Source: Acidimicrobiia bacterium
GTDB taxonomy: Bacteria; Actinomycetota; Acidimicrobiia; IMCC26256
Direction of reading: 5' to 3'
Length of the DNA stretch: 8,959 nucleotides
Assembly: GCA_023262065.1 (NCBI GenBank)
Contig: JALRDW010000046.1
Span: forward strand, 1 to 8,959
The notes under the pieces are model-generated. The model searched no databases. It saw only the letters and a program-made list of their open reading frames with translations, and was not told where the DNA came from. Below, piece by piece: positions 1 to 5,678 of the stretch (position 1 is the stretch's first letter; each line of letters opens with the position of its first letter). The position numbers and the translations under genes are program-made.

Positions 1-1
1 A

Positions 2-18
2 CACCGAACACCCTCCTT
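2..18 (-). promoter_or_regulatory. Candidate RBS and GTG start of a leftward gene lying outside the window
   Basis: On the minus strand AAGGAGG (bases 18-12) is followed after 7 nt by GTG (bases 4-2). This is ideal Shine-Dalgarno spacing for a gene that runs off the left edge. Nothing of the protein can be seen. The motif also explains why the AT-rich patch at 56-96 would serve two divergent genes. A chance match is possible because only the first codon is available. Confidence 0.4.
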
Positions 19-55
19 CGTCGACCAAACGTGTGAAACTGCCGCAGCGGCGTGT

Positions 56-96
56 CCCATATAATATTATATTGGCCATCCGAAAAAAATATGGGA
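56..96. promoter_or_regulatory. AT-rich palindromic patch, candidate divergent promoter/operator
   Basis: This is the only strongly AT-rich stretch in the window. Bases 59-72 (ATATAATATTATAT) are a perfect 14-bp palindrome, so a consensus TATAAT reads on the plus strand (60-65) and on the minus strand (71-66). An outer 8-bp inverted repeat, TCCCATAT at 55-62 and ATATGGGA at 89-96, flanks a run of seven A. No good -35 TTGACA box lies 16-18 nt upstream on either strand, so a palindromic operator or an unusual promoter is as likely as a standard one. It would serve the rightward gene at 192 and the leftward gene starting near base 4. Confidence 0.4.
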
Positions 97-191
97 TCCG
101 ACACTATGCAGGGCCAAAACACACGGGACGCACACGTTCGGCACTGTGCGGCACCTGCACCTCCCGGCCATCGTGGCAGTGGAGGTCGCCG

Positions 192-1178
192 GTGGTCCGA
201 CGCACTGCACAGTGGTTCGCATCGAACGAGGGGCGGCGGCGCCTCCGGACGGTGCTCATCGTCACGGGTTCGGCGGGGTTCGTCCTCGTCGCGATCCTGT
301 TCCGAATGGGACTCGTGCGCTTCGGGCCGGAGTACGGGTACCCCGACTCCGTGGCCGACGAGTACCGCATCGTCGAGGCGCGTGCCGAGCGTCGTGATCA
401 GCCGGCGCTCGGATCTCGGGCCGAGATCCGGGACTACCTCGAATCCCGTGGCGTGCCGTGCGATCCGTATCGATCGTTTCGAGTCGAACCCTCGCCCGAG
501 GGCGGGGACTTCAGCGGCGAGGTCCACCAGTGGGCCGAGTGCGGGGGCGGGCGGCTCGTCATCCATCACTACAGCCACCACGGGTCGAAGGTCAGCCACA
601 TCGCCGATCGCGCGTCCTGCTCGGCCGAGGACCAGTCGGGTGATGTCCGGGATGGGATCGCGCCGTTCAAGCCCTCCTACTGGATCGAGGGTCCGACCTG
701 GGCCGTGGTGCTCGAACGACCGCTCTCGGCCGATGACGCGCGTACGCGGGCCGAGGCCCGGTCGATCGCCCGGCGCACCGGGGCGCGCCTCTACCGCTCG
801 TGCGCACCCTCCTCCCAGCATCCCGCCGCCGCAGTCGTGGCCACCCCGGCGGGCGCGACCGTCGAGATGGTCGAGATGGTCGGCTCCGGTCGCTTCACCG
901 TGACGGTGTCGAACGTGACCCGCGAGCCGCTGGTCGGGACCGACACCGATCGGGTGACCGTGATGATCGAGGTCAGCGGCGTGGACGAGCCGTACTTCGA
1001 CGTCGCAATCCACCCGACCGGCTCCGAGTCCTACTGGTTGTGCGGGGACTGGGAGGTCGGAACTCCCGTCAGATGCCACATCCCGCGGCGCGTCGTCGAC
1101 CCGTTGCTACGCGTCTCGACCGCGGAGTGGACCGGCCGCATCGGCCCCGATCACCTCCGCGACATCGTCCTCCACTGA
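192..1178 (+). CDS. Membrane-anchored protein of unknown function with Cys-containing extracytoplasmic domain
   Basis: I do not recognise the family. I place the start at GTG 192 because GGAGG at 181-185 sits 6 nt upstream; the frame stays open to GTG 33, but no ribosome site precedes that codon. The 328-residue product has a basic N-terminus (RRRLR, about 15-19), one hydrophobic segment at about 20-37, and a large polar remainder, which suggests an N-in signal anchor with the bulk outside. Six cysteines lie in the outer part (VPCDP, AECGG, ASCSA, RSCAP, WLCGD, VRCHI), so disulfides are plausible. A 9-bp tandem repeat at 861-878 encodes VEMVEM. The gene is convergent with the pentapeptide gene, whose stop lies 24 nt away. 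No enzymatic motif is visible. Confidence 0.78.
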   Translation: MVRRTAQWFASNEGRRRLRTVLIVTGSAGFVLVAILFRMGLVRFGPEYGYPDSVADEYRIVEARAERRDQPALGSRAEIRDYLESRGVPCDPYRSFRVEPSPEGGDFSGEVHQWAECGGGRLVIHHYSHHGSKVSHIADRASCSAEDQSGDVRDGIAPFKPSYWIEGPTWAVVLERPLSADDARTRAEARSIARRTGARLYRSCAPSSQHPAAAVVATPAGATVEMVEMVGSGRFTVTVSNVTREPLVGTDTDRVTVMIEVSGVDEPYFDVAIHPTGSESYWLCGDWEVGTPVRCHIPRRVVDPLLRVSTAEWTGRIGPDHLRDIVLH

Positions 1179-1202
1179 ACGGACGGCGACTCCGCATCCG
1201 CG

Positions 1203-2201
1203 TCACGGCGAACCGGCGCGCGTGCGCTCCTCTGCGGTACCGGGTGCATCGAGGCCGACGACCCCGTCGAGGATCGCAGTCCCGAGGGCGACGCCGGCCC
1301 GTTCGGCATCACTGAGGTCCGCTCCGGTCAGATCGGCGCCGTCGAGGTCGGCGCCGCGGAGGTCCGCACCCTCGAGGCGCGCCCCGGCCATCCGGGCTCC
1401 CGTGAGGTCCGCGCCGCGCAGGTCGGCGGAGCCCAGGTCGGCCTCCCGCAGGTCGCTGCCGCTCAGGTCGGCTCCCCGGAGGTCGGCGGAGCCGAGGTCG
1501 GCCTCCCGCAGGTCGCAGCCGCTGAGGTCGGCTCCCCTGAGGTCGTGTCCCAGTGTGGCCCCGGCGAGGTTCGCGTGCTGGAGGTCGGCCCCTCGGAGGT
1601 CCGCATCGATCGAAGCGCCGTCGAGGTCGGCCTCGACGAGGCGCGCCCCGGCGAGGACGGTGTCCGAGAACTCGGCGCCCGTGAGGACCGCGCCGTCGAG
1701 GGCTGCGCCGCGCAGCACGACTCCGGACACCTCCCTGCCCGGGCCGAGGGTCCGGCCGCCGCGACGGATGCGGGCCCTCGCCGCCGGCATCCACCGACCC
1801 CGTGTCAGCAGCCACCCGCCGTGGAGATCCAGCGCCACGGAGCGGTCCGTGTGCTCGTCACATGGTCCGACGATCCGGTCCAGCACCGTGGCGGTCTCGT
1901 CGTCGGTGAGGCCGTCGACGTCGATGTGCATCGCCCACCCGTTGTTGGCGTACCCGTCGGATCCGCAGAGCGGACACCAGCGGCCGATCTCGAAGGCGAG
2001 GGATCCGCCCCACGGGCTCATGGTCCGAAGGGGGTAGGTCCTCAGGTGCTCCATCCACTCGATGAACCGCAGGGCGGCCGTGAGTTCCGCCTTCGGCCGG
2101 CGCCGGCGCTCCTTGAGGTCCGGCTGGTCCTCCACGCTCGCCAGGAGGTGGAGCGTCGGACCGCTGGTCCAGGCCGTGTAGGAGTCGACGGCGCCCGTCA
2201 T
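1203..2201 (-). CDS. Pentapeptide-repeat protein with N-terminal CxxC...CxxH domain
   Basis: The C-terminal half (about residues 157-316 of 332) is almost unbroken A(D/N)LxX pentapeptides such as [20 protein letters not shown], which in known family members fold as a right-handed quadrilateral beta-helix. Some pentapeptide proteins mimic DNA and protect gyrase; many have no known function, and nothing here points to gyrase. The N-terminal part holds CPLCG (76-80) and CDEH (114-117), a plausible four-ligand zinc site. I chose ATG 2201 because GGAGGG (2211-2206) precedes it by 4 nt; ATG 2237 is the alternative and would add 12 residues. No coiled coil, signal peptide or TM segment is seen, so it is probably cytosolic. 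It is divergent from the AAA+ gene and may share its control region. A 60-bp internal duplication lies in the repeat domain. Confidence 0.93.
   Translation of the reverse strand: MTGAVDSYTAWTSGPTLHLLASVEDQPDLKERRRRPKAELTAALRFIEWMEHLRTYPLRTMSPWGGSLAFEIGRWCPLCGSDGYANNGWAMHIDVDGLTDDETATVLDRIVGPCDEHTDRSVALDLHGGWLLTRGRWMPAARARIRRGGRTLGPGREVSGVVLRGAALDGAVLTGAEFSDTVLAGARLVEADLDGASIDADLRGADLQHANLAGATLGHDLRGADLSGCDLREADLGSADLRGADLSGSDLREADLGSADLRGADLTGARMAGARLEGADLRGADLDGADLTGADLSDAERAGVALGTAILDGVVGLDAPGTAEERTRAGSP
1420..1545 (-). repeat. 60-bp tandem duplication inside the pentapeptide domain
   Basis: Bases 1420-1485 and 1480-1545 match at 62 of 66 positions with a 60-bp period, that is four pentapeptides (one beta-helix coil). 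Differences are at 1434/1494, 1457/1517, 1464/1524 and 1478/1538. Only 1457/1517 changes an amino acid (Ser versus Cys); the other three are synonymous. This indicates growth of the domain by unit duplication with the protein sequence then conserved. Confidence 0.9.
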
Positions 2202-2263
2202 CGATCCCTCCATCACCCACGTGAGTCGGATGTACATCCCGTGATCCCTGCCCTTCCGGTTGA

Positions 2264-2313
2264 CGGGGCTGAGCCCCGACGGTTCGTTCCCTGTCAGGAG
2301 TTCCAACCGTCGG
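2264..2313. repeat. Overlapping inverted repeats in the divergent control region
   Basis: A compact hairpin CGGGGC (2264-2269), loop TGA, GCCCCG (2273-2278) overlaps a wider 9-bp inverted repeat CCGACGGTT (2276-2284) and AACCGTCGG (2305-2313) with a 20-nt centre. The two share bases 2276-2278, so as RNA they cannot both form. As DNA the wide repeat could be an operator for a dimeric regulator between the pentapeptide and AAA+ genes. The minus strand also reads GGAAC (2304-2300), 18 nt, CGTC (2281-2278), which resembles an ECF-sigma promoter for the leftward gene. Confidence 0.5.
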
Positions 2314-2318
2314 CGGCC

Positions 2319-2345
2319 GGGAATGTTCCGCCCCGCCCGGCGGTT
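2319..2345 (+). promoter_or_regulatory. Candidate ECF sigma (SigR/SigH-type) promoter for the AAA+/VWA operon
   Basis: GGGAAT (2319-2324), exactly 18 nt, then GTT (2343-2345) matches the GGGAAT-N18-GTT pattern known for actinobacterial thiol-stress sigma factors SigR/SigH. Transcription would begin near 2352, leaving about 33 nt before the riboswitch aptamer. Between 2235 and 2480 there is no TA dinucleotide at all, so no TANNNT housekeeping -10 box exists downstream of 2235. This makes the ECF reading more credible, though it remains a motif match only. Confidence 0.42.
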
Positions 2346-2359
2346 GTCCGACCTGCCTG

Positions 2360-2374
2360 CCACGGTCCCCGTGG
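2360..2374 (+). other. Short hairpin just upstream of the riboswitch
   Basis: CCACGG (2360-2365), loop TCC, CCGTGG (2369-2374) form a perfect 6-bp stem ending 10 nt before P1 of the aptamer. There is no T-run, so it is not an intrinsic terminator. It may insulate aptamer folding or protect the transcript 5' end. Alternatively it is chance in GC-rich sequence. Confidence 0.4.
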
Positions 2375-2384
2375 CGAAGGCCAC

Positions 2385-2470
2385 CCATCCAGAAGTCCTG
2401 AGAGACCCGGCTCGATGAAGGGCTGGCAACCGACCCCCTGGGGGCACGGTGCCAATGCCGGGAACGATGG
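2385..2470 (+). promoter_or_regulatory. S-box (SAM-I class) riboswitch aptamer lacking P4, translational type
   Basis: All core elements of the SAM-I aptamer can be drawn. P1 is CCATC (2385-2389) with GATGG (2466-2470), keeping the AUC/GAU pairs that contact the SAM sulfonium in known structures. P2a is AGTCC (2394-2398) with GGGCT (2420-2424). A kink-turn is formed by GA (2400-2401) against GA (2414-2415), and P2b is GAG/CTC (2402-2404/2411-2413). GGCAACC lies at 2425-2431. P3 is ACCG/CGGT (2429-2432/2447-2450) capped by a C-run/G-run hairpin. J3/4 carries GGTGCCAATGCC (2448-2459). The P2 loop CCCGG (2406-2410) pairs perfectly with CCGGG (2458-2462), the expected pseudoknot. P4 is missing: only AAC separates the pseudoknot strand from P1. 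The SD GGAGGAG (2469-2475) starts inside the P1 3' strand, so ligand binding should hide it and lower translation of the AAA+ gene. Confidence 0.85.
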
Positions 2471-2475
2471 AGGAG
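2469..2475 (+). promoter_or_regulatory. Shine-Dalgarno of the AAA+ gene, overlapping riboswitch P1
   Basis: GGAGGAG stands 5 nt before ATG 2481. Its first two G residues (2469-2470) are paired with C2385-C2386 when P1 forms. This overlap decides both the start codon and the likely mode of control (ribosome access). Confidence 0.85.
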
Positions 2476-2480
2476 ATCCC

Positions 2481-3209
2481 ATGACCACCGATGCACCCGC
2501 GCTGCCCCCCTGTTGGCAGGACCTCGACGACGTGCTGCGAGCCGGGATCGACCGGGTCCTCCTGTACGGTCCCCCGGGAACCGGGAAGACCTACGCCGGT
2601 CTCACCCTCGGCGAGGTCGGGGCCGGAGCGTTCCGACTCGTCTGCACCCAGGACATGACGACGGCCGACGTCACCGGATGCTGGATGCCGGCGGCCGACG
2701 GCCGATGGAAGTGGTTGGACGGTCAGGCCCTCAAGGCGTGGCGTGGTGACGGTGCTGCGGGCGGACGCCTCGTCATCGATGAGATCGACCGCGCGTCGGG
2801 GGACGTGTTCGCACTCCTGCTCGCGATGACGGACTCGCCCGAGTCCGCGGCGTGGGAGCACCCCGAGACCGGCCGGATCGAGCGCCCCCTCGCAGGGTTC
2901 TCCGTCGTCATGACCACCAACGTGGAGACCGTGCGGGAACTACCCGAGGCGCTGCTGGACCGCTTCCCGGTCCGGGTCCGCATCAACGAGCCGCACCCGC
3001 AGGCTCTCTCGCGTCTGGCGTCCGACCTCCGCGACTACGCGGCCCGGTCGGCCGACCTGGGCGAGCGCCGGATCTCGCTGCGAGCGTTCTTCGCTTTCGA
3101 CCAACTGCGATCGCGGGTTGGCGATCAGGCCAAGGCAGCCCGCATCGTGTTCGGCGACCGTGCCGAGGGCATCCTCGACGCGATCCGGGTGGACGGGGTC
3201 GGCCGATGA
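2481..3209 (+). CDS. MoxR-like AAA+ ATPase (AAA_5 type)
   Basis: The 242-residue protein is a compact single AAA+ module. It shows Walker A GPPGTGKT (30-37), Walker [11 protein letters not shown] (96-105), sensor 1 in VVMTTN (142-147), an arginine-finger region LLDRFPVRV (R161) and a lid with ISLRAFFAF (R201, sensor-2-like). MoxR ATPases form hexamers and act as chaperones that insert metals or remodel partners, usually with a VWA protein encoded next door; that is the case here. It is shorter than typical MoxR proteins (about 300-350 residues) because it starts close to Walker A. The start is ATG 2481 behind a strong SD that lies within the riboswitch. Its stop overlaps the next start (ATGA). 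CobS/NirQ-type chaperones are related, but no chelatase or nitric oxide reductase gene is nearby. Confidence 0.94.
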   Translation: MTTDAPALPPCWQDLDDVLRAGIDRVLLYGPPGTGKTYAGLTLGEVGAGAFRLVCTQDMTTADVTGCWMPAADGRWKWLDGQALKAWRGDGAAGGRLVIDEIDRASGDVFALLLAMTDSPESAAWEHPETGRIERPLAGFSVVMTTNVETVRELPEALLDRFPVRVRINEPHPQALSRLASDLRDYAARSADLGERRISLRAFFAFDQLRSRVGDQAKAARIVFGDRAEGILDAIRVDGVGR

Positions 3210-4657
3210 GCGCGCGCGTCGATCGCCGTTTGCCCTACCCCGAGTTCCTCGGGCGTGATGACGCCGACCCGGGCGCGTCGCCATGGACCGTGCACGCGGT
3301 CCCGATGCTGCCGGGATTCGCCCGAACCGTGCCGACCGACCGGGAGATGTGGATCCCGGTCGGGGACACCGAGCAGGAACGGGTCGTCCGCGCTCACGAA
3401 CTCATGCACGCAAGGGTCAGCCCGGTCGAGACGTGGGGTGCGTGGCTGGAACGTGGTCTCGCCTCGGAGGCGGCGCTGCGAGCGGCCGAGGAGCTACGGG
3501 TCAACGAGTTGTGTCGTCGGCAGGGGTTCGACGTGCGACACGCGTTGCGCGACGGGTCCGAGCGGTACAACGGTGAACGGATCGGGTTCGAGCAGCAGTG
3601 GCGTGAGGGCGTGCTCCTCGCTGCAGCGTTCGCCGGCACGGCGCGCGCCACGCCGTTCATCGCGGGCGTCAGGAAGCACAACCCCGAGTGGGCCGCGTCG
3701 TTCCGCGAGCTGACCAAGGGACTCGTGGCGCGGGCGAGGAGCGTGCGCACCAGCCTGCTGGCGGCGACCTGCTCGGATCCGCTCGCACCGTCCGGGTTCG
3801 CGTACGCCGAGAAGTGGGCGGTGCTCCTCGACCTCATCTCGCAGCCGACCGCCGTGGTGCGCAGCTCGTCGACGCCTGTGAACGGTGATGCACCCCTCGG
3901 GACCGGCAACGCCCCGCCGCCGTTCGATGCCGCGGCGATCCGGCGGATGGTCGATCGACGCGGTCCGGGACTCCGGAACCCGCGGCTCGTGCCCTGGGTT
4001 CCGCTCGTGGTCGGTCGGGCCGTCCTGGATCGCCACGCGCCGGGGCGGATCGGACGCGACCGCAGCAGTTCGAACCGCGGGCGTCATCCCCGCCGGATCG
4101 ATCGGGCGCTCACCGATCCGCATCGGAGGATCTTCGACATGCGCACGCGCGGCGCTGGGGGTGTCGTGCTCGTCGATCGGTCGGGCTCGATGCGTTTCGA
4201 GCCCGACGACATCCAAGCGATCCTGGACGCAGCCCCGGGCTGCACCGTCGCGGGCTACTCCGCGATCACGAAGGGCGACCCCGATCCGAACCTGTGGGTC
4301 GTCGCCGAGCACGGCAGGGTTGCGTCGCGACTCCCGAAGACGCCTGGCGGGAACGGCTGCGACGGCCCGGCGCTCGACTGGGCGATCGCCCAGCGCGAGC
4401 ACCCGTCCGCCCCGATCGTGTGGGTCTGCGACGGCTTGGTGACGGGGGAGGGCGATCTGTTGTCCGATGCGCTCACGTTGGAGTGCATCGACAAGGTCCG
4501 GAGGCACCGGATCGTCATCGTGCCGCACGTCCGTGAGGCGATCGCCGCGCTCAAGGCACTCCAGGTGGGGCGGGAGCCCGTGCGTTGGACGCCGCCGCCG
4601 TTCCAGGCACTGTGGACGACGATCGCCGGCGAGGAGCTGCACCTCGGGTCCCATTGA
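3206..4657 (+). CDS. Putative metallopeptidase (HEXXH) fused to VWA domain
   Basis: The start ATG 3206 overlaps the AAA+ stop (ATGA), so translation is probably coupled. The product has 483 residues. The N-terminal half contains HELMH (64-68), an HEXXH zinc-peptidase signature, followed by EELRVNEL (95-102), where E95 or E96 could be the third ligand as in gluzincins. The C-terminal part is a VWA domain with a complete MIDAS: DRSGS (D324, S326, S328), T379 in KTPGGNG, and D409 in VWVCDG. A basic Pro/Arg-rich linker (about 250-310) joins the halves. There is no signal peptide or TM segment, so it should be cytosolic. The layout resembles DUF2201/COG3864-type proteins (putative metallopeptidase plus VWA-like domain, beside MoxR ATPases). 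The substrate is unknown and peptidase activity is inferred from the motif. CobT-like cobaltochelatase was considered, but no cobalamin gene is present. Confidence 0.92.
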   Translation: MSARVDRRLPYPEFLGRDDADPGASPWTVHAVPMLPGFARTVPTDREMWIPVGDTEQERVVRAHELMHARVSPVETWGAWLERGLASEAALRAAEELRVNELCRRQGFDVRHALRDGSERYNGERIGFEQQWREGVLLAAAFAGTARATPFIAGVRKHNPEWAASFRELTKGLVARARSVRTSLLAATCSDPLAPSGFAYAEKWAVLLDLISQPTAVVRSSSTPVNGDAPLGTGNAPPPFDAAAIRRMVDRRGPGLRNPRLVPWVPLVVGRAVLDRHAPGRIGRDRSSSNRGRHPRRIDRALTDPHRRIFDMRTRGAGGVVLVDRSGSMRFEPDDIQAILDAAPGCTVAGYSAITKGDPDPNLWVVAEHGRVASRLPKTPGGNGCDGPALDWAIAQREHPSAPIVWVCDGLVTGEGDLLSDALTLECIDKVRRHRIVIVPHVREAIAALKALQVGREPVRWTPPPFQALWTTIAGEELHLGSH

Positions 4658-4707
4658 CCGCGCTCCCCGTGCTGTGAACCGGCGGGCGCTCGGCAGTTGG
4701 GGGCGAC

Positions 4708-5078
4708 GGCGAGTAGGTCGATACGCCGGATTCTGTGAGGCGCTCGCGCGCCCCGGCGACCATCCATCTCGGTCGACGGTCACCCGTCGACTCCAGCGGT
4801 CCACCCGGGGGTGTCAACGGGCGGGCCGCCCTCCCCCTGTCTGACCTTGCTCCTGGTGGGGTTTGCCGAGCCGTCCGAGTCACCCCGGACGCTGGGGCGC
4901 TCTTACCGCACCGTTGCACCCTTACCTGTGCGGGGTCGCCCCCGCCATCGGCGGTCTGCTCTCTGTGGCACTTTCCTGCGGGTCGCCCCGACTGGGTGTT
5001 ACCCAGCACCATGCCCTGCGGAGTCCGGACGTTCCTCGGCCGGGTCGAGCCCGGACGCGGTCGCCTGACCTACTCGCC
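4708..5078 (-). ncRNA. rnpB: RNase P RNA (type A)
   Basis: This is the catalytic RNA of RNase P, which trims tRNA 5' leaders. The minus strand shows the universal core: CR-I as GAGGAACGTCCGGACTCC (near 5040-5023) and CR-V as ACAGAATCCGGCGTAT near the 3' end (4737-4722). The P4 strands co-vary (CCGGA with TCCGG). Other landmarks are GGAAAGTGCCACAGAGA, GGGTGCAACGGTGCGGTAAGAG, the P3 hairpin CCGGG/CCCGG, and P2 GGCGACC/GGTCGCC. P1 GGCGAGTAGGTC (5078-5067) pairs perfectly with GACCTACTCGCC (4719-4708), and the helix can extend five more pairs on each side (5083 and 4703), 17 bp in all. Mature ends are set from P1 and may differ by a few bases. The gene is convergent with the VWA gene. The TAG stop of the upstream membrane-protein gene lies inside P1, and no T-rich terminator follows. 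Confidence 0.97.
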
Positions 5079-5489
5079 GTCGCGAGGGTGGAGTCTCGCG
5101 CCGATCGCACCGCCGAGCAGACCGCAGCCGCCGGCGATGAGCAGCATCGTGGCGAACTGCAGCACGATCCCGCCCCCGGCGTTCACGCTGGACGAGGTGC
5201 CCACGGCCTTGCGGAGCACCCAGATGCAGGCCCAGACCACGGTCCAGAGGAGGGCGGCACCCACCCCGGCGGCGAACCCGTTGCTGAACGGTGCGTCGGT
5301 GGCCCGCTGGCCGGCGACGAGGCCGGCGATCACGAAGGCCCCCACGGCCACGAGGAAGAGCAGGGCGCCGAGGCGCTCCACATCCACCCCGGCCCGGTCG
5401 AGGATCAGGACGAGGGCCGCGAACGGGGCGAGGATCGCCACCGCCACGAGGGCGCCACGCCCGAAGGCCTCCCGTCGGAGCACGTTCAC
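5070..5489 (-). CDS. Small four-TM membrane protein of unknown function
   Basis: The 139-residue product is mostly hydrophobic, with TM segments near residues 12-30, 40-60, 72-92 and 107-130. Short charged loops (DRAGVDVER, GQRATDAPF) and the C-terminal tail HPRDGE separate or follow them. I do not recognise the family; small four-helix proteins of this kind (for example TIGR04086-like) are a possible but untested match. The start GTG 5489 is chosen because TACGGT (5502-5497) lies 7 nt before it, the geometry of a leaderless actinobacterial start; no SD is visible. GTG 5498 and GTG 5483 are in-frame alternatives. The TAG stop (5072-5070) falls within P1 of rnpB, so both may be made as one transcript. 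Confidence 0.78.
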   Translation of the reverse strand: MNVLRREAFGRGALVAVAILAPFAALVLILDRAGVDVERLGALLFLVAVGAFVIAGLVAGQRATDAPFSNGFAAGVGAALLWTVVWACIWVLRKAVGTSSSVNAGGGIVLQFATMLLIAGGCGLLGGAIGARLHPRDGE

Positions 5490-5496
5490 GGCCGAC

Positions 5497-5502
5497 ACCG
5501 TA
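5497..5502 (-). promoter_or_regulatory. Candidate -10 box (TACGGT), leaderless promoter of the membrane-protein gene and perhaps rnpB
   Basis: TACGGT on the minus strand fits the actinobacterial TANNNT -10. It ends 7 nt before GTG 5489, so transcription would start at or next to that codon. It contains the only TA dinucleotide between 5084 and 5502. No other TANNNT box can therefore exist between here and rnpB. Confidence 0.5.
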
Positions 5503-5616
5503 CCGGCTCGCCCGGGTGGTCCCGGTGCGCCCGGAACGGGCCGCTGGGGCCCGTGGCGGCGGGCCGGGGCGGGGCGGGGGCCGGCCGCGATGACCGATCC
5601 GTCCAATTTCCGCTCA

Positions 5617-5678
5617 GGTCGGCGGGGCAACCGGCCGAAGGAAGGCGCACGTTGGGAGTCAACGTCACGCCGAGGGGG
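5617..5678 (+). promoter_or_regulatory. Structured leader and RBS upstream of the whiB-like gene
   Basis: Two stems can be drawn. The first is TCGGC (5619-5623) with GCCGA (5634-5638). The second is a strong hairpin GGCG-c-ACGTTG (5644-5654), loop GGAGT, CAACGT-ca-CGCC (5660-5671), with ten pairs and one small internal loop. The hairpin ends directly before the SD GAGGGGG (5672-5678), which is 7 nt from ATG 5686. The ACGTTG/CAACGT arms could instead be a DNA operator. No TANNNT or ECF promoter is recognisable in 5503-5678. I do not match it to a known RNA class. Confidence 0.5.

Noticed and set aside
33..191. GTG 33 as start of the first gene
   Set aside because: There is no SD before it, and the added residues would be read through the AT-rich palindrome. 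GTG 192 has GGAGG at correct spacing.
1420..1545. 60-bp repeats as a CRISPR array
   Set aside because: The copies are adjacent without spacers and lie inside a coding pentapeptide domain.
1222..2037. Long plus-strand open frame rich in RSAP repeats, antisense to the pentapeptide gene
   Set aside because: It is the mirror of the 15-bp pentapeptide codon pattern in GC-rich DNA. The minus strand gives the recognisable protein.
2202..2237. ATG 2237 as start of the pentapeptide gene
   Set aside because: Its upstream AGGGA is weaker than GGAGGG before ATG 2201. It is kept only as an alternative.
2481..4657. Cobaltochelatase CobS/CobT pair
   Set aside because: AAA+ plus VWA fits loosely, but no cobalamin genes or cobalamin riboswitch are present, and the HEXXH half is better explained by a metallopeptidase-VWA architecture.
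3494..4804. Long minus-strand open frame across the VWA gene
   Set aside because: The plus strand carries clear HEXXH and MIDAS motifs and an RBS-coupled start. The antisense frame is Arg-rich with no motif and runs into rnpB.
5617..5640. Second S-box suggested by GGGGCAACC before whiB
   Set aside because: There is no GGTGCCAAT segment, kink-turn or matching P1, so it is not a SAM-clan aptamer.
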